A stretch of 64,000 nt of DNA from CAWHPS01 sp963831235 (GTDB taxonomy: Bacteria; Fibrobacterota; OXYB2-FULL-49-7; JAEUSG01), in NCBI GenBank assembly GCA_963831235.1, contig CAWHPS010000047.1:1-64000 (forward strand), read 5' to 3'. Every line of letters begins with the position of its first letter. Position 1 is the stretch's first letter. Below are positions 46,649 to 54,621 of the stretch, piece by piece. Made by a program: the position numbers and the translations under genes. The notes below the pieces were generated by a model that made no database searches, was not told the origin of the DNA, and saw only the letters and a list, made by a program, of their open reading frames with translations.

Positions 46649-47038
46649 TCAATTAAGTAATCCAGTCGCCGGATTTCTTTCTCGACTGGTTTGCGTTAGC
46701 TTTCCAAAAGGCGACATGGTGGGTAATTTTGCATAGCCTTGTCTTTTATGTCTTTTTAGCTTTTGTAGCGTCCCTCTTACACCCGAAACCAAAGATGGTG
46801 TAAGGGGTCTCGAGCTGTAAGTCTCAATAGATAAAGTAAATGTATTTCCTTCATCTCCATTAGGCAAGATTTGTATCACTTGATGGGTTATTTTTTTGTT
46901 GTCAAAATCGTGTTTAACTTGTGGCTTGAATTTGGCTTCACAACCATTATGTTTACAAATATACTGAATAATTTTAGTGCCTTCCTTAATGTTTTGCATT
47001 TTGTTTTTGCATAAAGGGCAAGAAAATTGGTCTGTCAT
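46649..47038 (-). CDS. zinc-ribbon cassette protein
   Basis: 129 residues. N-terminal zinc ribbon with CPLCKNKM and YICKHNGCEAKF; then a beta-rich segment (ITHQVIQILPNGDEGNTFTL). The last ~45 residues are basic and may be partly read-through into repeat sequence. GGGAGGAAGT precedes the ATG. Confidence 0.65.
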   Translation of the reverse strand: MTDQFSCPLCKNKMQNIKEGTKIIQYICKHNGCEAKFKPQVKHDFDNKKITHQVIQILPNGDEGNTFTLSIETYSSRPLTPSLVSGVRGTLQKLKRHKRQGYAKLPTMSPFGKLTQTSRERNPATGLLN

Positions 47039-47108
47039 ACTTCCTCCCGTTTGGAATTTCGATTTTGTTTTGCTTGCTTTATCTTCTACAAAGGATAGTG
47101 TCTTTTAT

Positions 47109-47156
47109 CCGGCGCCATTACGTCTTGTACTTTCAGTTAAGTGATCCTGGCGCCGG
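47109..47156. repeat. cassette hairpin, A-type
   Basis: CCGGCGCC/GGCGCCGG, leader of the zinc-ribbon gene's cassette. Confidence 0.83.
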
Positions 47157-47238
47157 ATTTCGTCCAGATCTCTTCATTACACTTAATTGTGCATCGCATC
47201 AATTACAGTGCGCAAGTTGGGCGGCGCTGCATCGTCCG

Positions 47239-47365
47239 GCCCAACGGCGGGTTGTGTTGCGCGCGCTGCGAGCTTCCAGCGAGCTTTCAAATAAAAGGCA
47301 ACAAAGTCTATAATATATTTTTGTTGCCATCTTTGCGCGCGTCAATACCAACCCGTTAGTTGGGC
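47239..47365 (-). other. attC site
   Basis: GCCCAAC at 47365 to GTTGGGC at 47239 in cassette sense; mirrored GCCCAAC box at about 47216-47222. Confidence 0.92.
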
Positions 47366-47721
47366 TGCACTGCGGTTTGCCACCCTGCTCAGCTTCCCGC
47401 AGTGTCGGCATTTTGGCTATCTATTTGCCTTTCATTTTGCATTTCGACGCCGCCCAGCTTGCGTTACCTTCCCGCGAAGGATTTTGCTTTTCTTCCGGCG
47501 CCATTACGCGTTGTGTTTTTCAGTTAAGTGTTTCAAGGCGCCGGTCTTCATGGTATATTTTAGCCCTCGAATAAGTATGCCTTTAATCCGGTGCCGTTAC
47601 GTTTTGTGCCTTTTTAGTTACGTTTATCTTGGCACCGGATTTCGTCCTTATCCATTCATTCAACTTAATTGCGCTCTGCGTCAATTACAGTTCTGCTTGT
47701 TGGGCTGCTCTGCTTTTGCCG
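47366..47721. other. gene-less cassette (357-bp type), copy 3
   Basis: Copy of 27269-27624, hairpins at 47495-47544 (A) and 47588-47638 (B). Confidence 0.78.
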
Positions 47722-47847
47722 GCACAACGGCGGGTTGTGTTGCGCGCGCCGCGAGCTTCCAGCGAGCTTTATATTAAAGGCAACAAAGTCCATAATCAAT
47801 ATTTGTTGCCCTCCTTGCGCGCGTCAATACCAACCCGATAGTTGGGC
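47722..47847 (-). other. attC site
   Basis: GCCCAAC at 47847 to GTTGTGC at 47722 in cassette sense. Confidence 0.92.
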
Positions 47848-48395
47848 CTACACCGAGGCTCATTGCAAACACCATGCTCTCCGGCAATGTCCTTTTTTCC
47901 TTCGACGCCGCCCATCTGTTAACTCATCTACATAAGGCGACACTGCATTTCCCTCTATCCTGCAACACTACACTCTTACGTTACCTGCAGACAGAGGATT
48001 TTTATCTCATATTTCAAAACGCACCGCCTCCCTTTCGGCGGTACCAAAGTTTACGCTTACCTGACGAAACCGAATCTATCTAACATTTTCTTCGATATTT
48101 TCCGAAAATATTACGTTTCGTGTTTTTTAGTTACGTGATCTTTTTCCGAAATATCTTCTTCATTCTCTTTTTGCTTTTCCGGCGCCATTACGTTTTGTGC
48201 CTTTTTAGTTACGTCTACTTGGCGCCGGTCTTTGTGGTATATTTTAGCGATCGAAGACGCATGCCTTAAATCCGGTGCCGTTACGACGAGTGTTTTTCAG
48301 TTACGTTTATCTTGGCACCGGATTTCGTCCTTATCTCTTCATTCCGAACACCGAATCAATTATGGTTCACTTGTTGGACTGCTCTGCTTTTCCCG
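47848..48395. other. gene-less cassette, 548 bp
   Basis: No coding frame supported. Hairpins at 48179-48228 (A) and 48272-48321 (B). Part of it (around 47900-48120) resembles 27790-28045 and 14740-14900, so the same non-coding block recurs. Confidence 0.75.
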
Positions 48396-48522
48396 GCCCA
48401 ACGGCGGGTTGTTTTGCGCGCGCCTGCGAGCGTCAAGCGAGCTTTAAAATTAAAGGCAACAAAATCTATGATCAATATTTGTTGCCCTCTTTGCGCGCGT
48501 CAATACCAACCCGTAGTTGGGC
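48396..48522 (-). other. attC site of the first cassette
   Basis: GCCCAAC at 48522 to GTTGGGC at 48396 in cassette sense. It follows the integrase-proximal cassette gene. Confidence 0.92.
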
Positions 48523-48611
48523 CCTACACCGAGGCTCATGTCCTCCGCCTACCTCTCCGGCAATGTCAGCCTTTTCCCAGCATTTCAATCTGCTTTATAA
48601 AATAATGGTTA

Positions 48612-49385
48612 CTAAAAGTTGAATCCACCTGTAACATTGAACCATTTTGTTGATTCACCTTCGGTAAACACAATTTTAAATCCAGCTTTAAGCTCTATTA
48701 CTTGCAAATCCGCACCTCCCTCAATAGAAACACCAAAATCACCTTCAGATACACTTACGGATTGTCCATATCCTGATACTGTTGCAGTTCCATTAAAATA
48801 ACCAAGCCCAGGTTGAAAAAAACCTCCGGAACCTGAACTACTTTGTTTAAAACGCATAATTGCCAATATTGATAAATAGGAGAGTGAAGCACCCATGGAT
48901 GAAAGACCATATTCTGACAAGTCAAATGACCACTTTTGATAGCCGACTTGAGCACCCAAGCAAATACCTGGTTTTATTCTTGAGTAAAATGTACCATCAA
49001 GGCCGAATCCCATATTCATATTTTCTGAACCTGTACCTAACGCCTTTGCTATTCCACCGGTGATCGAAAAGCCATTCTCGCCTGGTTTTTTTGATACAGA
49101 TTCTGTCAATTCCTGATCTTCTGACCTGCCTTCAAAATCATTTGTCGCAGACTTCGATGCAAGTGGTTTTAATATCTGCTCGGAAGAAATGCTGTCAATA
49201 TCAGAGAATTTGAAAACAAATATACTTCCATCTCCTGTTTCTATTTTAATATGGTCTCCGTCTACCTTTTCAATGATTTTACCCTTTACAACGCTACCAT
49301 CATGTAGAGAAACAACATCTCGAGAGTTTTTTTGTCCATACAAATTAGCCAGCAAAACGACCATTATAACTAAAAGAACTTTCAT
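48612..49385 (-). CDS. outer-membrane beta-barrel-like protein, first cassette
   Basis: 257 residues with a signal peptide (MKVLLVIMVVLLANLYGQKN). Residues ~22-75 form a small SH3-like domain (VVSLHDGSVVKGKIIEKVDG, then GDGSIFVFKFSDIDSI). From ~105 on, alternating strands with aromatic girdle residues and a terminal WFNVTGGFNF (C-terminal Phe) suggest an eight-stranded barrel. As the integrase-proximal cassette it is the most recently captured by the standard model. GGAGAG precedes the ATG. Confidence 0.75.
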   Translation of the reverse strand: MKVLLVIMVVLLANLYGQKNSRDVVSLHDGSVVKGKIIEKVDGDHIKIETGDGSIFVFKFSDIDSISSEQILKPLASKSATNDFEGRSEDQELTESVSKKPGENGFSITGGIAKALGTGSENMNMGFGLDGTFYSRIKPGICLGAQVGYQKWSFDLSEYGLSSMGASLSYLSILAIMRFKQSSSGSGGFFQPGLGYFNGTATVSGYGQSVSVSEGDFGVSIEGGADLQVIELKAGFKIVFTEGESTKWFNVTGGFNF

Positions 49386-49481
49386 CAGGACTCTCCTTCT
49401 TTGATTAAGTATGTGGCTTTTTATTTCTATACGATTTTTATGCTTTTCTTATGTTGATTTTTACCAATTCTTTTTTAAATT

Positions 49482-49625
49482 CCGACGCCGTTACGCATTG
49501 TGTTTTTTAGTTACGTGATCCGAGGCGCCGGTCTTTGTGGTATATTTTAGCCATCGAATACGCATGCCTTAAATCCGGTGCCGTTACGTTTTGTGCCTTT
49601 TTAGTTAAGTTTATCTTGGCGCCGG
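49482..49625. repeat. cassette hairpin pair next to attI
   Basis: 49482-49531 (CCGACGCC/GGCGCCGG) and 49574-49625 (CCGGTGCC/GGCGCCGG). They are the leader of the first cassette and therefore lie between attI and its gene. Confidence 0.82.
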
Positions 49626-49696
49626 ATTTCGTCCCAATCTCTTCATTCCGAACACCAAATCAATTATGGTTCACTTGTTGGACTGCTCCGCTATTT

Positions 49697-49741
49697 CCGG
49701 CACAACGGCCAATTGGAATTGATCTAATCAATTCCAATTGG
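49697..49741 (-). other. attI-like junction with a perfect inverted repeat
   Basis: The array ends at CCGGCACAACGGCC, which in cassette sense reads GGCCGTTGTGCCGG with core GTTGTGC. Directly beside it (49709-49741) is a perfect inverted repeat: CCAATTGGAATTGAT, a 3-base loop, then its exact complement. Position between intI and the first cassette identifies it as attI; the inverted repeat may be the integrase binding site. Confidence 0.75.
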
Positions 49742-49782
49742 CAGAATATTCTATAAATTTTCGGGATAAATTATGCAGTTTT

Positions 49783-49788
49783 TATAAT
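49783..49788 (+). promoter_or_regulatory. possible -10 box of intI
   Basis: TATAAT 54 bp before the intI start. The region 17 bp upstream (TTCGGG) is a poor -35 match. AAGGGG at 49831-49836 is the ribosome binding site. I saw no LexA-type box. Confidence 0.4.
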
Positions 49789-49841
49789 CTAATCCCATAT
49801 AAAGGCACTTATACAGATCAACTTTAATTAAAGGGGTATTT

Positions 49842-51146
49842 ATGCAAATCAAAGAACAGATTCTTGTTCAATACGATCAATTCCTTGAAAAAGAAGGAAT
49901 TCATCAAACCAATCGCCCCTTTTTCAGATATTGGCTAGCCCACTACTTGGATATTTGTCAGCGCCACAATACAAAACCTGACAATTATGGGAGCATTAAC
50001 CCATTTATTCAAAGTTTGATAAAAATGGGGACGCCCCAATTTCAAGTTACCCAAGCACAGAAAGCTGCCGAATGGTATTGTAAAAACGCCTCGTGTCTTA
50101 CGAACACTGATTATAAATTAAATAATCTAGAAGCACATAAGTCAAGTGAAAAAGCTAATGATTTTGATACTACTTTTAAGACAACAAACAAATGGGAGGA
50201 AGCACTTAATCTTTTAAAGCAATCCATTAAGATAAGGCATTATTCAGGACGCACACTTGAAATCTATACTTACTGGACTCAAAAACTGGGGCGTTTTGCA
50301 AAAAAGGCCGACCCTTTTGAGCTTGTTTCAGATGATGCTCAGCAATATTTGACTTGGCTCGCTATGGAGAAAAAAGTAAGCAGTGCCACGCAAAACCAGG
50401 CGTTCAACGCGCTCCTTTTCTTTTACAAGAACGTATTAAAAAAGGAATATAAGATACTGTCAACCACTCCACGAGGAAAGACAACTCAAAATGCGCCTAA
50501 TGTCCTGTCCCGCGAAGAAGTTCAACGACTATTTAGCAAGATGATCTATCCATACAAACTCGTTGCACAACTGATGTATGGTTGCGGTCTAAGATTGAGT
50601 GAGGTGTCAACAATAAGGGTCAAAGATATTGACTTTGATCAAAAAAAGTTGTGTGTGCGCAAAGGTAAAGGTAGAAAAGACAGAATACTTCCACTCCCCG
50701 AAAAAATACTGGATGAGCTCAAAGCTCACATGAAAAGAGTCATGACACTATATGAATTTGACCTCAAGGAAGGATTTGATGGCGTATTCATGCCTGAAGA
50801 GTCTGAAGCAAAATTCAAGGGGAGAGCCCGCGATATTGCCTGGTACTGGTTTTTTCCGGCAAAAGGACTTACTAATCTCAAAGACAGCAATGAAATTAGA
50901 CGCTATCATCTACATGAAACAAATATTTACACAGCAATCAGGGAGGCTGCTAATTTAAGCTGCATCACCAAGCGCGTATCTCCGCATACATTACGCCACA
51001 GTTTTGCAACACATCTTCTACGGGCTGGACATGATATTCGGACGCTTCAGGAACTGCTGGGGCACAGTGATGTCCGTACCACAATGATCTATACACATAC
51101 CCTGGAGAGTGATCCAAAACCTCTTAAAAGCCCCTTGGATATGTGA
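49842..51146 (+). CDS. intI: integron integrase with N-terminal extension
   Basis: 434 residues. Core-binding domain ~120-210 (HYSGRTLEIYTYWTQKLGRF, QNQAFNALLFFYKNVLKKEY) and catalytic domain with Arg251 (YGCGLRLSEVSTI), His382 and Arg385 (SPHTLRHSFATHLL), His408 (LLGHSDVRTT) and nucleophile Tyr417 (TMIYTHT). Between them the IntI-specific insertion is present (EIRRYHLHETNIYTAIREAA), and the end KPLKSPLDM is IntI-like. About 115 residues precede the usual IntI start and contain a helical YWLAHYLDICQRHNTKP segment. It recombines attC with attI; it is divergent from the cassette array. Confidence 0.95.
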   Translation: MQIKEQILVQYDQFLEKEGIHQTNRPFFRYWLAHYLDICQRHNTKPDNYGSINPFIQSLIKMGTPQFQVTQAQKAAEWYCKNASCLTNTDYKLNNLEAHKSSEKANDFDTTFKTTNKWEEALNLLKQSIKIRHYSGRTLEIYTYWTQKLGRFAKKADPFELVSDDAQQYLTWLAMEKKVSSATQNQAFNALLFFYKNVLKKEYKILSTTPRGKTTQNAPNVLSREEVQRLFSKMIYPYKLVAQLMYGCGLRLSEVSTIRVKDIDFDQKKLCVRKGKGRKDRILPLPEKILDELKAHMKRVMTLYEFDLKEGFDGVFMPEESEAKFKGRARDIAWYWFFPAKGLTNLKDSNEIRRYHLHETNIYTAIREAANLSCITKRVSPHTLRHSFATHLLRAGHDIRTLQELLGHSDVRTTMIYTHTLESDPKPLKSPLDM

Positions 51147-51256
51147 AATATTTTTTGAATAGAACGTCCAGAGATCACAAACATTGCCCTCTTACTGAAT
51201 ATGATTTTATCTTTTTATTACCCTAAGAAACTTTACCACATTAAGGAATTATAAAA

Positions 51257-52693
51257 ATGAAAAAGTCAATATACGAAAGCCCTCTTATTTCACGTTACGC
51301 ATCACAGGAAATGCTTGGTCTCTTTTCGCCGGACTTCAAGTTTACCACATGGCGTAAACTCTGGATTGCTCTTGCCGAGGCGGAAAAAGAGCTCGGTCTT
51401 AAAATTACAAAAGCACAAATTAGCGAGATGAAGCATTACGTTAATGACATCAATTACAGTGTGGCGGAAAAACAGGAAGCTAAAACAAGACACGATGTGA
51501 TGTCTCATGTACATGCATTCGGGAAGCAGTGCAAGAAAGCGGCTGGTATAATCCATCTTGGCGCAACCAGCGCCTATGTTGGCGACAACACGGATCTTAT
51601 ACAGATGAAGGAGGGATTGCTTCTTGTAAAGTCCAGACTTCTAAATGTTGTCGATCTCCTTTCACAATTCGCTTTAAAGTACAGGGGAGAACCAACCCTT
51701 GCATTCACCCATTTTCAGCCGGCCCAATTGACAACGGTTGGCAAACGAGCTACACTTTGGATTCAGGATATGCTCCAGGATCTCTCTGACCTGGATCATC
51801 AGCTAAATGAACTGCGTTTTCTTGGGGTGAAAGGTACAACCGGCACACAGGCAAGCTTCCTCGAACTTTTCGAAAACAACCATGCGAAGGTAAAAAAGCT
51901 TGATGAAATCGTTACCAGGAAAATGGGGTTTGACAAAGCGTATGCTGTTGCAGGACAGACCTACCCGCGCAAAGTGGATGCGCGTATTCTTTCCGTGCTT
52001 TCCGGATTGGCCCAGTCGGCACACAAGATGACAAATGATATCAGGCTGTTGCAGAATTTAAAAGAGGTCGAGGAGCCTTTTGGGAAAAAACAGATTGGTT
52101 CATCCGCAATGGCGTATAAGCGCAATCCTATGAAATGTGAGAGGGTTGCCTCACTTTCAAGGCTTATAATGGCGTTTTGTCACTCTGTTGAACACACTGC
52201 AGCCACCCAATGGTTCGAACGTACGTTGGACGATTCAGCAAACAAACGCATTGCTGTAGCAGAGGCTTTTCTTGCTGCGGATGCGGTACTTCTGATACTG
52301 ACAGACATTTCTTCGGGCCTTACTGTATATCCTAAAATGATTAAACGCCGTCTGGAGCTTGAACTTCCTTTCATGGCAACCGAAAACATCCTAATGGAGG
52401 CTGTAAAAAAAGGGGGCGACCGCCAGGTATTACACGAGAAAATTCGGGAGTATTCAATGGAGGCCGGACGCAACATCAAGGAATCAGGGCTTGACAATAA
52501 CCTTCTCGACCTGATTGCCAAAGACCCTGCCTTTAATCTTGATGTCAACAAACTCAAATGTGTATTGAAACCTGAAAACTATATTGGAAGGGCAAAGGAA
52601 CAGGTTGAGGAATATTTGAAGTCCGAAGTAAGGCCGTATCTCATGAAAAACAAAAATCTTATAAGATCGGATTCCGTTAAGCTTAAGGTTTGA
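51257..52693 (+). CDS. purB: adenylosuccinate lyase
   Basis: 478 residues. Fumarase/aspartase superfamily: signature GSSAMAYKRNPMKCE near residue 285, substrate-site segments TRHDVMSHVHAF and HLGATSAYVGDNTD, and THFQPAQLTTVGKR. It cleaves SAICAR and adenylosuccinate in purine synthesis. AAGGAATTATAAAA precedes the ATG. Other purine genes are not adjacent. Confidence 0.95.
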   Translation: MKKSIYESPLISRYASQEMLGLFSPDFKFTTWRKLWIALAEAEKELGLKITKAQISEMKHYVNDINYSVAEKQEAKTRHDVMSHVHAFGKQCKKAAGIIHLGATSAYVGDNTDLIQMKEGLLLVKSRLLNVVDLLSQFALKYRGEPTLAFTHFQPAQLTTVGKRATLWIQDMLQDLSDLDHQLNELRFLGVKGTTGTQASFLELFENNHAKVKKLDEIVTRKMGFDKAYAVAGQTYPRKVDARILSVLSGLAQSAHKMTNDIRLLQNLKEVEEPFGKKQIGSSAMAYKRNPMKCERVASLSRLIMAFCHSVEHTAATQWFERTLDDSANKRIAVAEAFLAADAVLLILTDISSGLTVYPKMIKRRLELELPFMATENILMEAVKKGGDRQVLHEKIREYSMEAGRNIKESGLDNNLLDLIAKDPAFNLDVNKLKCVLKPENYIGRAKEQVEEYLKSEVRPYLMKNKNLIRSDSVKLKV

Positions 52694-52708
52694 TTTGATT
52701 TTAGCACC

Positions 52709-52738
52709 TTGACTCATTTTCATTTGAATAATTATACT
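52709..52738 (+). promoter_or_regulatory. promoter for the small membrane protein, apparently leaderless
   Basis: TTGACT (52709-52714), 18 bp, TATACT (52733-52738). The only ATG of the gene is at 52747, about nine bases after the -10 box, leaving no room for a ribosome binding site. Confidence 0.55.
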
Positions 52739-52746
52739 AGTCATAT

Positions 52747-52977
52747 ATGAGTTTGTTCTACACATTTATTATATTATTCCTAATTGTGCTCTCGCTCTTT
52801 TTAGGACAGATTGCGATTCAATTCATAAAACTCGAACGCAAGGTTGAAGCCGCTACGGAGACCCTTGAAGAAGAATTAATCGATGTGTTCGGGTTGCAGC
52901 CCGGGAACGTAAATGAGGCAAAGAAACCCATAGAGGTCCAACCCGAAGTAAAACCTGTAAAAAAAGCCGGTAAATAA
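52747..52977 (+). CDS. small single-pass membrane protein
   Basis: 76 residues: an N-terminal transmembrane helix (SLFYTFIILFLIVLSLFLG), a short charged helix (KLERKVEAATETLEEELIDV) and a Pro/Lys/Val-rich tail (EVQPEVKPVKKAGK). No homologue recognised. It lies between purB and rho with its own promoter. Confidence 0.7.
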   Translation: MSLFYTFIILFLIVLSLFLGQIAIQFIKLERKVEAATETLEEELIDVFGLQPGNVNEAKKPIEVQPEVKPVKKAGK

Positions 52978-52992
52978 AATCCCATAAAACTG

Positions 52993-53021
52993 TTGACAAT
53001 AAAATCAGAAAGAATTATAAT
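52993..53021 (+). promoter_or_regulatory. consensus sigma70-type promoter upstream of rho
   Basis: TTGACA (52993-52998), exactly 17 bp, TATAAT (53016-53021): a perfect match to the consensus. The transcript would have a leader of about 175 nt before rho. Such long leaders are used for Rho autoregulation in other bacteria; here that is inference. Confidence 0.82.
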
Positions 53022-53202
53022 ATTAACATAACGGCATAAGACCTGCTCTAAGTAACTAAACCCATAATCCCAGCGACAATCTTAAAAATCAAGAGAATGT
53101 AAACTATCTTCATTCAAATATTTTAAACCATGCGGATGGCTAATAGGGAATTCTCCCAATCCGTCCGTAAAATTAAAGTCCCAACAAAAGGAAGTCTTTT
53201 TT

Positions 53203-54621
53203 ATGACACAATCCAGAAGCCGAAACAACAGAACCGACGAACGAATCGACAGGTCCGAAGAACTCGACGCCTTCGATGAACGCACTGCACGCGCTGTAAA
53301 GGAAAACGCATCCGAAGGTCAACCCGAAAACATCGACAAAGACCTGATTACAAACAACAAAGACGGCGACTACCTGAACCTTACTGACCTTAAAAACAAG
53401 AGCATGGAGGAGCTTTTCTCCCTTGCTCACGGCCTCGACATTCAAGACGGCCGTGCCATGAAAAAGCAGTCCCTGATTTACAAAATCCTTGAACTTCAAT
53501 CCGCAAAAAACGGTCAAATCCGCGCTGAAGGCGTTCTTGAGATCATGCCAGACAGCTTCGGGTTCCTGCGTTCACCGGATCACGACTACCTTGCCGGTTC
53601 CGACGACATCTATGTTTCACCATCCCAGATCAAGCGTTTTAACCTAAGGACAGGCGACACTGTTGCAGGGTTAATCCGTCCTCCCAAGGAGCCTGAAAGA
53701 TACTTCGCGCTCCTCCGCGTGGAGCATATCAACTACGAAGACCCCGAAGAGTGCAAAAAGAAAATCTCTTTTGACGCGCTTACGCCCCTGTTTCCAAACC
53801 AGAGGATTTGCCTCGAATTCAAAACCAATGAACTATCAACCAGAATTATGCATCTTCTTACCCCTCTTGGCAAGGGACAACGCGCATTAATAGTGGCCCC
53901 TCCGCGCGCAGGAAAGACCGTCCTTCTCCAGAACATCGCTAACGCAATCACAAGCAACCACAAAGACATCAAACTAATGGTACTTCTTATTGATGAACGG
54001 CCCGAAGAAGTCACGGAATTCCGTCGCCAAACCCACGCCGAGGTGATTGCATCCACATTTGATGAGCCGCCGGAGCGTCATACTCAGATAGCTGAAATTG
54101 TAATTGAAAGGGCTAAGCGCCTTGTTGAACACAAGTTTGATGTGGTAATCCTGCTTGACTCAATTACAAGACTTGCACGGGCATACAACAACGTTGTTCC
54201 TCACAGCGGTAAAATTTTATCCGGCGGTGTTGATTCAACAGCCCTGCAAAAGCCCAAACGCTTTTTCGGCGCAGCTCGAAACATAGAAAACGGCGGCAGC
54301 CTTACAATTATCGGCACAGGCTTAATTGAAACCGGTTCCCGGATGGACGAGGTTATTTTCGAGGAGTTCAAAGGAACCGGCAACATGGAGCTTGTGCTTG
54401 ATCGTACAATTAGCAACCGTCGGGTTTATCCTGCTATCGACATCAACAAAAGCGGGACCAGAAAGGAAGAGCGGCTTTTGACCGAAGAAGAGGTCAACCG
54501 TGTGTTTATCCTGCGAAAATACATGCAGGACCTTACTCCTCTTGAATGCATGGAATTTCTGATTGATCGAATGGGATCAACAAAGAGCAACAAGGAATTC
54601 CTTGCGTCGATGAACAAATAA
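53203..54621 (+). CDS. rho: transcription termination factor Rho
   Basis: 472 residues. An acidic/charged N-terminal extension of ~55 residues, Rho N-terminal helix bundle (DLKNKSMEELFSLAHGLDIQ), cold-shock RNA-binding domain (EGVLEIMPDSFGFLRSPDHD), ATPase domain with Walker A VAPPRAGKT and Walker B VVILLDSITRLAR, and Q/R-loop region LSGGVDSTALQKPKRFFGAA. Hexameric RNA helicase. AAAAGGAAG precedes the ATG. Its stop overlaps the proC start by one base. Confidence 0.97.
   Translation: MTQSRSRNNRTDERIDRSEELDAFDERTARAVKENASEGQPENIDKDLITNNKDGDYLNLTDLKNKSMEELFSLAHGLDIQDGRAMKKQSLIYKILELQSAKNGQIRAEGVLEIMPDSFGFLRSPDHDYLAGSDDIYVSPSQIKRFNLRTGDTVAGLIRPPKEPERYFALLRVEHINYEDPEECKKKISFDALTPLFPNQRICLEFKTNELSTRIMHLLTPLGKGQRALIVAPPRAGKTVLLQNIANAITSNHKDIKLMVLLIDERPEEVTEFRRQTHAEVIASTFDEPPERHTQIAEIVIERAKRLVEHKFDVVILLDSITRLARAYNNVVPHSGKILSGGVDSTALQKPKRFFGAARNIENGGSLTIIGTGLIETGSRMDEVIFEEFKGTGNMELVLDRTISNRRVYPAIDINKSGTRKEERLLTEEEVNRVFILRKYMQDLTPLECMEFLIDRMGSTKSNKEFLASMNK

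Noticed and set aside
13589..48522. Regularly spaced repeats that could be taken for a CRISPR array
   Set aside because: Repeats are ~127 bp, palindromic with integron core boxes, spaced by 0.3-3 kb of unique coding DNA, and beside an integrase rather than cas genes.
26881..49756. Many plus-strand open frames of 60-140 codons crossing attC sites and hairpins (for example those reading MPLRRVFFSYVYLG)
   Set aside because: They are translations of the repeated non-coding cassette leaders and attC stems; identical peptides recur wherever the repeats recur, and real genes lie on the other strand.
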